8,287 nucleotides of DNA from JASFRI01 sp050115015. Lineage in GTDB: Bacteria > Acidobacteriota > Polarisedimenticolia > CBDVAL01. The notes beneath the pieces were generated by a model. The model was given only the letters and a program-made list of their open reading frames with translations. It was not told the origin of the DNA and did not search any database. The stretch lies in contig JASFRI010000183.1 of the NCBI GenBank assembly GCA_050115015.1, positions 1 through 8,287 of the forward strand, read 5' to 3'. This document shows positions 1 through 7,180 of the stretch, one piece after another (the first letter of the stretch is position 1; the number at the start of each line of letters is the position of its first letter). Both the position numbers and the translations under genes were made by a program.

Positions 1-24
1 GATCGGCGCCAGGGGGAAAAAGCC

Positions 25-993
25 ATGAGACGAGGACCCTGGGTGTTCGGCATCGTGGCGGCCGGCTGCTTGGCGACCGCCCTTCTCGCCGGGGAGGCGG
101 ACCGCGTCTTCGTCGTCCCCTCCATCAGCGTCTCCGCCTCGGACCTCGAGGCCCTGGAGGCCGTCGACGTGTTCGACGATCCCGCCCCGTTCCTGGCCCA
201 GGCCGGCACCCTGGCGGTCGAGGACTTCGAGGACGAGGCCCCTGTGGGGACGCTGGACGGTCCGGGGGTCGACTCCCTGCCGCTCGACGGCCTGCGTCTC
301 CTGTCGGACCGGGAGGCCCTCAAGATCGCTCCGTTCGCCGTGGCCGGGAACCACAACGTCACCCCGGGAGGCTCCCGGTACGTCGCGGCGGACACCGGGA
401 GCTTCCTGGAGTCGGCGGCGATCCGCATCCAGTTCGACGCCCCGGTGTCCAGCCTCGGATTCTGGGCGACGGATCTGGACTCCGGCCTGTTCGTCCGCGT
501 GAACAACATCTCCTACCTGATGGCGTCGAACGGCAACGGGGGAGAGAGCTTCTTCGGGCTGATCAGCGACGTCCCGTTCACGAGCGTGGACCTGACGATC
601 CAGTCGCAGGACGGCCAGTACAGCCTCGACGACATCTACTTCGGCGGGCCCTGCGCTCCCAGCCTGAGCCTGACCGCCAACTCCGTGCTCCTGCAGCCGG
701 GCGACCGCCTCATCGCCCAGGCAGAGATCGCCAACACGTGCGAGGTCCCGATCGAGGTGGAGGAGAAGGCCTGGGGGGTGCTGCCGAACGGAGCCGCGCT
801 GCCGCTGCAGGACCCGCACACCACGGAGACGCTGGCGCCGGGCTCCTCCCGCACGATCCCGCTGGTGGACCGGGTGTTCGACACGGAGCCCGGAGGGACC
901 TATACCCTGGGGGTCCGCCTGCTGGACCCGGTCACCGGCGAGGAGATCCTGGTGCGGCAGGCCACCGTGAGCTACGTCATCCCGCCCCCGTGA
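25..993 (+). CDS. Secreted two-domain beta-rich protein, function unknown
   Basis: Hypothetical exported protein of 322 residues; I do not recognise a named family. The N-terminus is a Sec-type signal (two Arg, then hydrophobic residues from about 6 to 22), with likely cleavage near LLAG-EA. A Cys at 15 follows AAG, but the hydrophobic stretch continues past it, so a lipoprotein is unlikely. Residues about 65-208 resemble the beta-sandwich seen in many PEP-CTERM-type exported proteins: an opening VEDFEDE, a central SSLGFWATDLDSG and a closing SLDDIYFGG. Residues about 210-322 look like an Ig-like domain (LSLTANSVLLQPGD, then alternating strands). Cys210 and Cys239 are the only cysteines in the predicted mature protein and could form a disulfide. 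No C-terminal sorting signal or membrane anchor is visible; the chain ends in IPPP. The start is supported by AGGGGGA at 11-17, seven bases upstream. It could be a surface or extracellular adhesin-like protein, but that is a guess. Confidence 0.75.
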   Translation: MRRGPWVFGIVAAGCLATALLAGEADRVFVVPSISVSASDLEALEAVDVFDDPAPFLAQAGTLAVEDFEDEAPVGTLDGPGVDSLPLDGLRLLSDREALKIAPFAVAGNHNVTPGGSRYVAADTGSFLESAAIRIQFDAPVSSLGFWATDLDSGLFVRVNNISYLMASNGNGGESFFGLISDVPFTSVDLTIQSQDGQYSLDDIYFGGPCAPSLSLTANSVLLQPGDRLIAQAEIANTCEVPIEVEEKAWGVLPNGAALPLQDPHTTETLAPGSSRTIPLVDRVFDTEPGGTYTLGVRLLDPVTGEEILVRQATVSYVIPPP

Positions 994-1003
994 CCCGGCG
1001 GGA
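980..1003 (+). terminator. Hairpin over the stop codon, weak terminator candidate
   Basis: A perfect 7-bp GC-rich stem (TCCCGCC at 980-986, GGCGGGA at 997-1003) encloses a 10-base loop containing the stop codon of the upstream gene. No T-run follows, so it is not a canonical intrinsic terminator. In DNA this GC-rich such a stem can also occur by chance. Confidence 0.22.
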
Positions 1004-1063
1004 CGTTAAGCCATTCCTGATCAGTAGTTTGAGCGGCTTGACCGCGGTGCTGCGGCGGGGCCG

Positions 1064-1093
1064 TTGGACCGGCGGTGTCGGGACCGATATATT
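1064..1093 (+). promoter_or_regulatory. Candidate promoter for the oxidoreductase-kinase-phosphatase operon
   Basis: The gap between the first two genes (994-1147) holds the only clear A/T-rich spot nearby. TATATT at 1088-1093 matches the sigma-70 -10 consensus at five of six bases. TTGGAC at 1064-1069, 18 bases upstream, is a poor -35 (only TTG matches). A better -35-like TTGACC at 1038-1043 is too far away to pair with it. The -10 lies 54 bases before the ATG at 1148, leaving a plausible short leader. I saw no clear operator palindrome. Confidence 0.35.
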
Positions 1094-1134
1094 CCCCTCT
1101 CGATACCCGAACCCGACACTGGACCCCGTACCCG

Positions 1135-1140
1135 AAAGGA
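1135..1140 (+). promoter_or_regulatory. Ribosome binding site fixing the start at 1148
   Basis: AAAGGA lies seven bases before ATG 1148, and the first residues after that ATG form a signal peptide. The same frame is open from an ATG at 1064, but that extension would put 28 charged, Arg-rich residues ahead of the signal peptide and would include the candidate -10 box, so 1148 is preferred. Confidence 0.7.
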
Positions 1141-1147
1141 CCGACCG

Positions 1148-2179
1148 ATGAGAGCAGCAACGATGTGGACCGCCACCCTCCTGCTGGCCCTGGCCGCGGG
1201 CGGATCCAGCCTGGCCGCGAAGGACGAGGTCGTCGGCTACATTGGCGACGAGGCCGTGACCCGAGGCGAGGTGAGCGAGAAGGTCTCCCAGCAGCTCATC
1301 CCCCTGCGCCAGCAGGAGTACGACATCCTGGCCGGCGGCTTCAACAGCATCGTCAACGAGCGGCTGATCGCGAAGGAGGCCGAGAAGCGTGGGGTGACCG
1401 TCGAGGCCCTGATGCAGGCCGAGGTGACCGACAAGGTGTCGGACCCGTCCGAGGAGGAGATCAGCGCGTTCTACGAGTCGAACAAGGCGCGCATGGGCGG
1501 CCGGACGCTGGAGCAGATCAGCCCGGACATCACGCGCTACCTCCGACAGATGAAGGAGAACGAGGTCCGGTCGCAGTTCCTGGACGGCCTTCGCGCTGGG
1601 GCCAAGGTTCGGGTCGTGCTGGAGCCCCCCCGGGTCGAGGTGCCGGTCCCCGCCGGCGAGCCGAGCATGGGGCCCAAGGACGCCGCGGTCACCATGGTCG
1701 AGTTCTCCGACTACCAGTGCCCCTACTGCCGCCGGGCGCAGCCGACGGTGGACCGGGTCCTGGAGACCTACGGCGACCGCATCCGCTTCGTCTACCGCGA
1801 CTACCCGCTGCCGATGCATCCCCGCGCGACGCCGGCGTCCCTCGCGGCCCGCTGCGCCGGCGAGCAGGACAAGTTCTGGGAGTACCACAACAACCTCATG
1901 ACGGGGGCCGGCGACCTGAGCGATGCGGACCTCGAGTCTCGTGCGACGGACCTCGGCCTCGACATCGAGGCGTTCAAGGCCTGCATCGAGTCCGGCCGCT
2001 ACGAGGCGACCGTGCAGCAGGGCCTCCAGGACGGCGCCCAGGTCGGCGTCTCCGGCACTCCGGCGTTCTTCATCAACGGTCGGCACATCTCCGGCGCCCA
2101 GCCGTTCCAGGTGTTCCAGGAGATCCTCGACGACGAGCTCGCCCGGCAGGGCGGCTCCGGCGGGCCCGACGCCCGGTAG
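1148..2179 (+). CDS. Periplasmic SurA_N-DsbA fusion, thiol-disulfide oxidoreductase
   Basis: Exported protein of 343 residues, predicted to make, break or isomerise disulfides in the periplasm. Residues 1-24 are a signal peptide (hydrophobic 6-18, likely cleavage SLAA-KD). Residues about 26-170 resemble the SurA/PpiC N-terminal chaperone domain: the opening VVGYIGDEAVTRGEV, the helix with NSIVNERLIAKEAEKRG, and a later SEEEISAFYESNKARM. No parvulin isomerase domain follows. Residues about 180-335 are a DsbA-family (Thioredoxin_4) domain with active site Cys191-Pro-Tyr-Cys194 after FSDYQ and the cis-proline loop at Thr304-Pro305 (VSGTPAFFING). Cys236 and Cys279 form a second pair often seen in this family (AARCAGEQ, ACIESGRY). 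CPYC is less typical of an oxidant than E. coli DsbA's CPHC, so direction cannot be inferred. It heads a tight run with the downstream kinase (9-base gap). Domain identity is firm; substrate and redox direction are unknown. Confidence 0.88.
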   Translation: MRAATMWTATLLLALAAGGSSLAAKDEVVGYIGDEAVTRGEVSEKVSQQLIPLRQQEYDILAGGFNSIVNERLIAKEAEKRGVTVEALMQAEVTDKVSDPSEEEISAFYESNKARMGGRTLEQISPDITRYLRQMKENEVRSQFLDGLRAGAKVRVVLEPPRVEVPVPAGEPSMGPKDAAVTMVEFSDYQCPYCRRAQPTVDRVLETYGDRIRFVYRDYPLPMHPRATPASLAARCAGEQDKFWEYHNNLMTGAGDLSDADLESRATDLGLDIEAFKACIESGRYEATVQQGLQDGAQVGVSGTPAFFINGRHISGAQPFQVFQEILDDELARQGGSGGPDAR

Positions 2180-2188
2180 GCCCCGCTC

Positions 2189-4702
2189 ATGCGGCCGCCG
2201 GTGGACCCGCCCCCCGGTCGACGTCAGACCGCGCTGCTGCGGATCGGGACCGAGCTGCTGGGGGCCGCTGACGAGGGGGAGCTCTTCCGCCGCCTGATCG
2301 GCGCCCTGCGCTCCGAGGGGATGGGGTACGAGTGCGCCGCGGTCTACGGCATCGATCCCGCCAGCGGGGATCGCGTGCTGCGCGCCTCCGGGGGATGGCG
2401 GGCCGCGTCTTCGGGCCACCGCTTCCCCGCCGCCCGGGACGGTCCGCTGCACCTGGACGAGCCTCACTACACCGCCGGGCTCGATGTCTCCTCGCCACTG
2501 CCCGGGCTGCGGCGCGGTTCCGAGGTCCAGGTGCCGTTGCGCCACGACGGCGAGGCGCACGGCGTGCTGGTGGTCCAGAGCAGCCGGGTGAGCGGCTTCG
2601 AGCAGGAGGATTTCGAGATCCTGACCGCCGTGGCGGCCCAGGCAGCCGCCGTCCTCGCCTCGGACCGCGCCCTCGTGCTGGCCCGGCAGCGGGCCGACGA
2701 GCTGGAGGCGTTGCTCGCCACCATGGCGGACCTGTCGGGCGAGCTGGGGCTGTCCCGCCTGCTCCAGTCCATGCTGGAACGGGCCATCGGTCTGCTGGGT
2801 GCGAGCAGCGGCGAGCTGGCGATCTACCGCGAGGATGCCGCGGAGCTGGAGATCGTCGCGAGCCACAACCTGACCCCGTCGAAGATCGGCCGGCGCACCC
2901 CGCTCGGGCTGGGCGCCATGGGTCGGGTGGCCCAGACCCATGTGCCGCTCATCATCCCGGACTATGACACCTGGCCGGGACGCCTTCCCGAGTACGCCGG
3001 CTCCGGCCATGCGCTGATGGTCGCACCGCTGATGCGCGGAGGCCGGCTGCTGGGGGCCATCGGCGTGTTCCACCTCGGCTCGGAACGCCAGTTCGTGCCG
3101 CACGACCTGCGCCGGCTCTACCTGTTCGCCACCCAGGCCGCCATCGCGATGGAGAACGCCCGGCTGTTCACCGAGGCGCAGCGGCAGCGCGAGCACTTCG
3201 AGGGGCTGTTCCGCACCAGCCCCGTCGCCATCGCCACCATGGACAACGCGGGGAAGGTGCTGTCCTGCAACCCGGCGTTCGAGACCCTGTTCGGCTACGC
3301 CCATGACGAGGCCCTGGGCCGGGACCTCGATGGCATGATCGCCGTTCCCGAGGCCCGGGTCGAGGCGGAGGAGTTCACCCAGGCGGCGCGGGAGACGCGC
3401 CTGCACGCCTTCGGCCAGCGGCGACGGAAGAACGGCACCCTCGTCGACGTGGAGGTCTTCGCGGTCCCGGTGCACGTGGGCAGCCGCCAGATAAGCGTTC
3501 TCTGCCTCTACCACGACATCAGCGAGCTGCTCCGGGCCCGCCGGGAGGCGGAGGCGGCCGACCGGGCGAAGAGCCGCTTCCTGGCCAACATGAGCCACGA
3601 GCTCCGCACCCCCCTGAACGCCATCCTGGGCTTCAGCGAGCTGCTGAAGGAGGAGGCCGCCGAGGCCGGGATGGAGCGCTTCTTCCCGGATCTCGAGAAG
3701 ATCCACGCGGCGGGTGGCCATCTCCTCGGCCTGATCAACGACGTGCTGGACCTCTCCAAGATCGAGGCGGGCAAGATGGAGCTGGACGTCACCCCCTTCG
3801 ACCCCGGACGTGTGGTCCGCGAGGTCGCCACGACCGTGGCGCCCCTCGTCGAGCGCAACCGGAACCGCCTGATCCTGCACCTGCCCGACGACCCCGGCTC
3901 CCTGCTGGGTGACGAGGTGAAGCTCCGTCAGGTCCTCTACAACCTGCTGTCGAACGCAGCGAAGTTCACCGAGGACGGGGAGATCACCGTGCACCTCCGG
4001 CGGGAGCACCGGCACGGAATCTCCTGGGCGAGGTTCCGCGTCGCCGACACCGGGATCGGCATCAGTCCGGAGCAGCTGGACCGCATCTTCGAGGCCTTCG
4101 CCCAGGCGGATGGGTCCATCACCCGGCGCTACGGGGGGACCGGCCTGGGACTCGCCATCTCGCGCCGGTTCAGCGAGATGATGGGCGGCGAGCTGACCGT
4201 CCGTTCGACCCCCGGAGAGGGCAGCGAGTTCACCCTGCAGCTGCCCGCGGCGCCCGACGCGGCGCCGGCCCCCCGCCCCGCAGCGCCGAAGCCGGAGTCC
4301 GTGGCGGAGCGGCCTCGCCCGGCGGTGGCGGAGGAGGAGGCCCCCGTCCTCGTGGTGGACGACGATCCCCTGGCCCGGAGCCTCATGACCGAGTTTCTCA
4401 CCCGGGAGGGCTATGCGGTGGTCAGCGCCTCCTGCGGCGAGGACGGGCTGCGGCTGGCCCGGGGGCGCACGCCGCGGGCGATCACGCTGGACGTGATCAT
4501 GGCCGGCATGGACGGATGGGAGGTCCTGCGCGAGCTCCAGGAGGACGAGGTCCTTTCCCGCGTGCCGGTGCTCATGGTCACGATCCTCGACAGCGAGGAG
4601 AAGGGAAGGGCGCGGGGCGCCTCGGCGTTCCTCACCAAGCCGGTCGACCGGGGCCGGCTGCTGGCGGCCCTGGAGCGTTGCCTGGGCCGGAAGGACGCGT
4701 GA
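2189..4702 (+). CDS. Cytosolic hybrid histidine kinase: GAF-GAF-PAS-HisKA-HATPase-REC
   Basis: Sensor kinase of 837 residues with no signal peptide or membrane segment, so it should read a cytosolic signal. Domains: GAF1 about 15-160, a short helical linker, GAF2 about 188-330, PAS about 337-445, HisKA about 458-525 with phosphoacceptor His470 (FLANMSHELRTPLNAILGF), and HATPase about 570-690. In the ATPase the N box includes Asn585 and Asn589, the G1 box is Asp620 (DTGIGI), and GGTGLGL is at 649-655. An Ala/Pro-rich linker (about 690-718) leads to a receiver with acidic residues Asp724-726, phosphoacceptor Asp768, Thr798 and Lys817. All catalytic residues are present. The usual Pro after the Asp in receivers (DxMMP) is replaced here (DVIMAG). 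No ligand can be inferred for the GAF or PAS domains; none shows an obvious heme or bilin motif. The start ATG follows the upstream stop by 9 bases with only a weak GGTAGG. The stop overlaps the next start by one base, implying translational coupling with the phosphatase, its most likely partner. Confidence 0.93.
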   Translation: MRPPVDPPPGRRQTALLRIGTELLGAADEGELFRRLIGALRSEGMGYECAAVYGIDPASGDRVLRASGGWRAASSGHRFPAARDGPLHLDEPHYTAGLDVSSPLPGLRRGSEVQVPLRHDGEAHGVLVVQSSRVSGFEQEDFEILTAVAAQAAAVLASDRALVLARQRADELEALLATMADLSGELGLSRLLQSMLERAIGLLGASSGELAIYREDAAELEIVASHNLTPSKIGRRTPLGLGAMGRVAQTHVPLIIPDYDTWPGRLPEYAGSGHALMVAPLMRGGRLLGAIGVFHLGSERQFVPHDLRRLYLFATQAAIAMENARLFTEAQRQREHFEGLFRTSPVAIATMDNAGKVLSCNPAFETLFGYAHDEALGRDLDGMIAVPEARVEAEEFTQAARETRLHAFGQRRRKNGTLVDVEVFAVPVHVGSRQISVLCLYHDISELLRARREAEAADRAKSRFLANMSHELRTPLNAILGFSELLKEEAAEAGMERFFPDLEKIHAAGGHLLGLINDVLDLSKIEAGKMELDVTPFDPGRVVREVATTVAPLVERNRNRLILHLPDDPGSLLGDEVKLRQVLYNLLSNAAKFTEDGEITVHLRREHRHGISWARFRVADTGIGISPEQLDRIFEAFAQADGSITRRYGGTGLGLAISRRFSEMMGGELTVRSTPGEGSEFTLQLPAAPDAAPAPRPAAPKPESVAERPRPAVAEEEAPVLVVDDDPLARSLMTEFLTREGYAVVSASCGEDGLRLARGRTPRAITLDVIMAGMDGWEVLRELQEDEVLSRVPVLMVTILDSEEKGRARGASAFLTKPVDRGRLLAALERCLGRKDA

Positions 4703-5892
4703 TGGAACCGGCGGGAGACGGACGCCTGCTCGTCGTGGACGATGACGAGCTGAACCGCGACATGCTGTCGCGACGGCTGGAGCGCCGTGGCTACGCCGTC
4801 GCGACGGCGGCCGACGGGTGCACCGCCCTCGATCGCCTGGAGGCGGAGGCGTACGACCTGGTCGTGCTGGACATCATGATGCCGGGGATGGACGGCATCG
4901 AGGTGCTGTCGCGGATCCGCGAAGGGCGCTCCCCCTCCGAGCTCCCGGTGATCATGGCCACCGCCAAGGACAGCAGCGAGGAGGTGGTCCGGGCCCTGGA
5001 GGCCGGCGCGAACGACTACGTCACGAAGCCCCTGGACTTCCCCGTGGTGGTTGCCCGCGTGCAGACCCACCTGCGCCTGAAGCAGGCCCGGGAGGAGCTC
5101 TCCCGGGCCCACTCGAGGATGAAGCGCGACCTGGAGGCCGCCGCGCGCCTGCAGCGCGCCCTGATCCCCAGGACGATGCCGGCGGTCCAGGGGGTCCGCT
5201 TCACCTGGGAGTTCCAGCCCTGCGACGAGCTGGCCGGCGACATCCTGGACGTCTACCGGGTCGACGACCGGACGGCAGGGCTCTACCTCCTGGACGTCAG
5301 CGGCCACGGGGTGCCCGCCGCGCTCCTGTCGGTGACCCTGAGCCGGCTCCTCTCCGGCCTCGGCGAGGGGAGCTACCTGCTGGAAGGGGGCCCCGCCGGC
5401 GCGGCGGCCTGCCCCTGCCCGCCCGCCGAGGTCGCCGGACGGCTGAACCGGCAGTTCCCCATGGACCTGGAGACGATGCAGTACTTCACGTTCCTGTACG
5501 GGGTGCTGGACGTCGCGGCCGGAGAGTTCCGGTTCGCCTCCGCTGCCCATCCCGGTCCGATCCACGTGCCGGCGGTGGGTGCGCCGACGGCCCACCAGCC
5601 CACGGGGCCCGCCATCGGCTGGTTTCCGGAGGCGTCCTACGAGGAGGCGGTCCTGCCCGTCGCGGCGGGGGATCGAGTCTATCTGGTCTCCGACGGCCTG
5701 CTGGAGGCCGAGGACCCGGGAGGCGCGTTCTTCGGCCAGGAGCGGCTGATCGCCACGCTCCGGGAGGCGCGGGATCGCAGCCTGGAGGAGAGCGCCGGCC
5801 GGCTGATGCGCGCGATCCGGGACTGGTGCGGCCCGCCGGGCCCGGGGGACGATCTCTCGGTGCTCGCCTTCGAGATCACGCCGGGCGGTTGA
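4702..5892 (+). CDS. Response regulator with SpoIIE/PP2C serine phosphatase output (RsbU-like)
   Basis: 396-residue protein. Residues about 8-125 are a receiver: Asp13-15, phosphoacceptor Asp57 (VVLDIMMPGMDG), Thr87 and Lys109. A helical linker (about 128-155, charged and Leu/Ala-rich, ending LQRALIP) leads to a SpoIIE/RsbU-type PP2C domain (about 160-394). Its metal-binding acids are in place: Asp180 (ELAGD), Asp198 (LLDVSGHG), Asp331 (LVSDG) and Asp383-Asp384 (GPGDDLSVLAF). Such proteins usually dephosphorylate an anti-sigma-factor antagonist (RsbV/SpoIIAA type), freeing a sigma factor or another partner; the target here is not in the window. The start at 4702 is chosen over longer in-frame options because GGAAGGA at 4689-4695 sits six bases upstream and the receiver begins right after. 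The start overlaps the kinase stop (TGATG), so kinase and phosphatase are probably a cognate pair. The last 17 bases overlap the end of the opposite-strand aminotransferase. Confidence 0.92.
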   Translation: MEPAGDGRLLVVDDDELNRDMLSRRLERRGYAVATAADGCTALDRLEAEAYDLVVLDIMMPGMDGIEVLSRIREGRSPSELPVIMATAKDSSEEVVRALEAGANDYVTKPLDFPVVVARVQTHLRLKQAREELSRAHSRMKRDLEAAARLQRALIPRTMPAVQGVRFTWEFQPCDELAGDILDVYRVDDRTAGLYLLDVSGHGVPAALLSVTLSRLLSGLGEGSYLLEGGPAGAAACPCPPAEVAGRLNRQFPMDLETMQYFTFLYGVLDVAAGEFRFASAAHPGPIHVPAVGAPTAHQPTGPAIGWFPEASYEEAVLPVAAGDRVYLVSDGLLEAEDPGGAFFGQERLIATLREARDRSLEESAGRLMRAIRDWCGPPGPGDDLSVLAFEITPGG

Positions 5893-7174
5893 CCCACTCG
5901 CAGATCCGGTCCACCGCCGTGAGGACGGACGGGCACTGCTCCTCGAGGAAGTCCTCGCCGAGCGGCTGGTCCCGCGGAAGCGACTCCGCCGCGGCCAGGG
6001 TGCGGGCGCCGTCGAAGTCGACGTAGGCCAGGCGCGCCGTCAGCTCCTGGGGCGGCCGCCCGAACTCCTCCCCCGGCAGGATCGCGACCCCCGTCTCCTC
6101 CAGGAGCCGCTCGCAGAGCTCGGCGCTACTCCCGACGCCCCGGTCCCGCAGGGGGCCCTCCAGCCCGGAGAAGTCGGGGAACAGGTAGAACGCCCCCTGG
6201 GGTCGGTCGCAGTGCACGCCGGCGTCCCGCAGGCGTCGCGCGCAGGTGCGCCCGAGGGCCCCGAGGATGCGCCGGGAGTAGGCGAGGTAGCGCTCGATCC
6301 GCATGCCGCCGCCGAAGGCCCGCACGGCGGCGTACTGGATGGGGGTGGAGGTGCAGGTGAACGTCTCGCTGGCGACCGCGGCCATCGCGTCCCGGAGCCA
6401 GTGGAGCCCCGTGGGGAACGTGAACGTCCCCAGGCGCCAGCCGCCCGCGCCGCACCACTTGCTGAGCCCGGCGCTGAGGATGGTCCCCTCGGGATAGAAG
6501 CGCGAGATCGACACGTGCTGGCCGCTGTGGTGGAGCTCGCCGTAGATCTCGTCGGAGAGAAGGACGACCCGGTGCTGCCGGGCGGCCTTCGCGAGCTCCT
6601 TGAGCTCCGCGAGGGTGTACGTGAGTCCGGTCGGGTTGCTCGGGTAGTTGAGGATGACGATCCGCGGCCGGTGCGGGTCCTGGCTCCAGTGCCTGCGAAG
6701 CTGATCCGGGGTCAGCCGCCAGCCGTCCTCGCGGCGGGTGGGGATCCAGGAGAGGGTGCGGCCGATGATGCGCGCCTGGGGCGCGTAGGAAACCCAGGCC
6801 GGCGCGGGAACCACGAGCTCGCCGTAGTAGACCAGCTGCAGGAGGAACATCAGCTCCTTGGAGCCCGGCCCGACGAGGACGTCGTCGCCGCTCACCGCGA
6901 TCCCCTCCTGCCGGCGGTGGTAGTCCGCCACGGCGTTTCGCAAGGCGCGCAGTCCCTTCGCGGGGAGGTATTCCTTCCGGTGGGCGTTCCCCCGGAGCTC
7001 GTCCACGACCGGCCTGGGGACCGGAAACGGCGACTGCCCCAGTCCCAGCTTGAAGATCTGCTTGCCTTCCGCCAGCAGGTGGTTGCTGCGGTCGTTGATG
7101 GCCACGGTCGCGGAAGGCCGCATGCCGCGCACGTTCAGGTTCAGATGGACGTCCAGATCGCGGTTGCGCTTCAC
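5876..7174 (-). CDS. Class I/II PLP-dependent aminotransferase
   Basis: Fold-type I aminotransferase of about 432 residues, expected to move an amino group between an amino acid and a 2-oxo acid using pyridoxal phosphate in the cytosol. With the start used here: Lys239 (GLSKWCGAGGWRLG) is the Schiff-base lysine, Asp208 with Tyr211 (LLSDEIYGEL) contact the cofactor ring, Asn180 lies in SNPTG, and Arg381 (ARLAYVDF) is the likely carboxylate-binding arginine. The N-terminal part has the usual LGLGQSPFPVP and YLPAKGLRALRNAV segments. Substrate cannot be read from sequence; it belongs to the broad aspartate/aromatic-type group. The start is uncertain: GTG at 7174 (used) and TTG at 7180 both follow GGAGGAG at 7185-7191, while ATG at 7123 would drop the LNLNVRG segment. 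The frame stays open to 7477, but that part overlaps the ABC ATPase and its composition looks non-coding. It is convergent with the phosphatase and divergent from the importer. Confidence 0.88.
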   Translation of the reverse strand: MKRNRDLDVHLNLNVRGMRPSATVAINDRSNHLLAEGKQIFKLGLGQSPFPVPRPVVDELRGNAHRKEYLPAKGLRALRNAVADYHRRQEGIAVSGDDVLVGPGSKELMFLLQLVYYGELVVPAPAWVSYAPQARIIGRTLSWIPTRREDGWRLTPDQLRRHWSQDPHRPRIVILNYPSNPTGLTYTLAELKELAKAARQHRVVLLSDEIYGELHHSGQHVSISRFYPEGTILSAGLSKWCGAGGWRLGTFTFPTGLHWLRDAMAAVASETFTCTSTPIQYAAVRAFGGGMRIERYLAYSRRILGALGRTCARRLRDAGVHCDRPQGAFYLFPDFSGLEGPLRDRGVGSSAELCERLLEETGVAILPGEEFGRPPQELTARLAYVDFDGARTLAAAESLPRDQPLGEDFLEEQCPSVLTAVDRICEWVNRPA

Positions 7175-7180
7175 CCCCAA

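Noticed and set aside
67..69. Cys15 of the first protein as a lipoprotein lipobox cysteine.
   Set aside because: The residue at -3 is Ala, the hydrophobic segment before it is short, and the hydrophobic region continues for about eight residues after the Cys, favouring an ordinary signal peptide.
1064..1147. A longer start for the SurA_N-DsbA protein at ATG 1064.
   Set aside because: It would bury the signal peptide behind 28 charged residues and includes the candidate -10 box; ATG 1148 has a good ribosome binding site.
977..4015. A 1012-codon open frame on the minus strand opposite the oxidoreductase and kinase genes.
   Set aside because: Its product is low-complexity, rich in His, Gln, Gly, Arg, Leu and Val, with no recognisable domain, while the opposite strand encodes clear multi-domain proteins with intact motifs. 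Long antisense frames are common in very GC-rich DNA.
4516..4701. A longer start for the phosphatase at 4516, inside the kinase receiver region.
   Set aside because: The extra 62 residues are a Gly/Pro/Arg-rich out-of-frame reading of the kinase gene; the receiver fold starts right after ATG 4702, which has GGAAGGA upstream.
4411..5595. A 394-codon minus-strand frame opposite the phosphatase.
   Set aside because: Low-complexity His/Gln/Arg/Gly-rich translation with no domain, opposite a gene with complete catalytic motifs.
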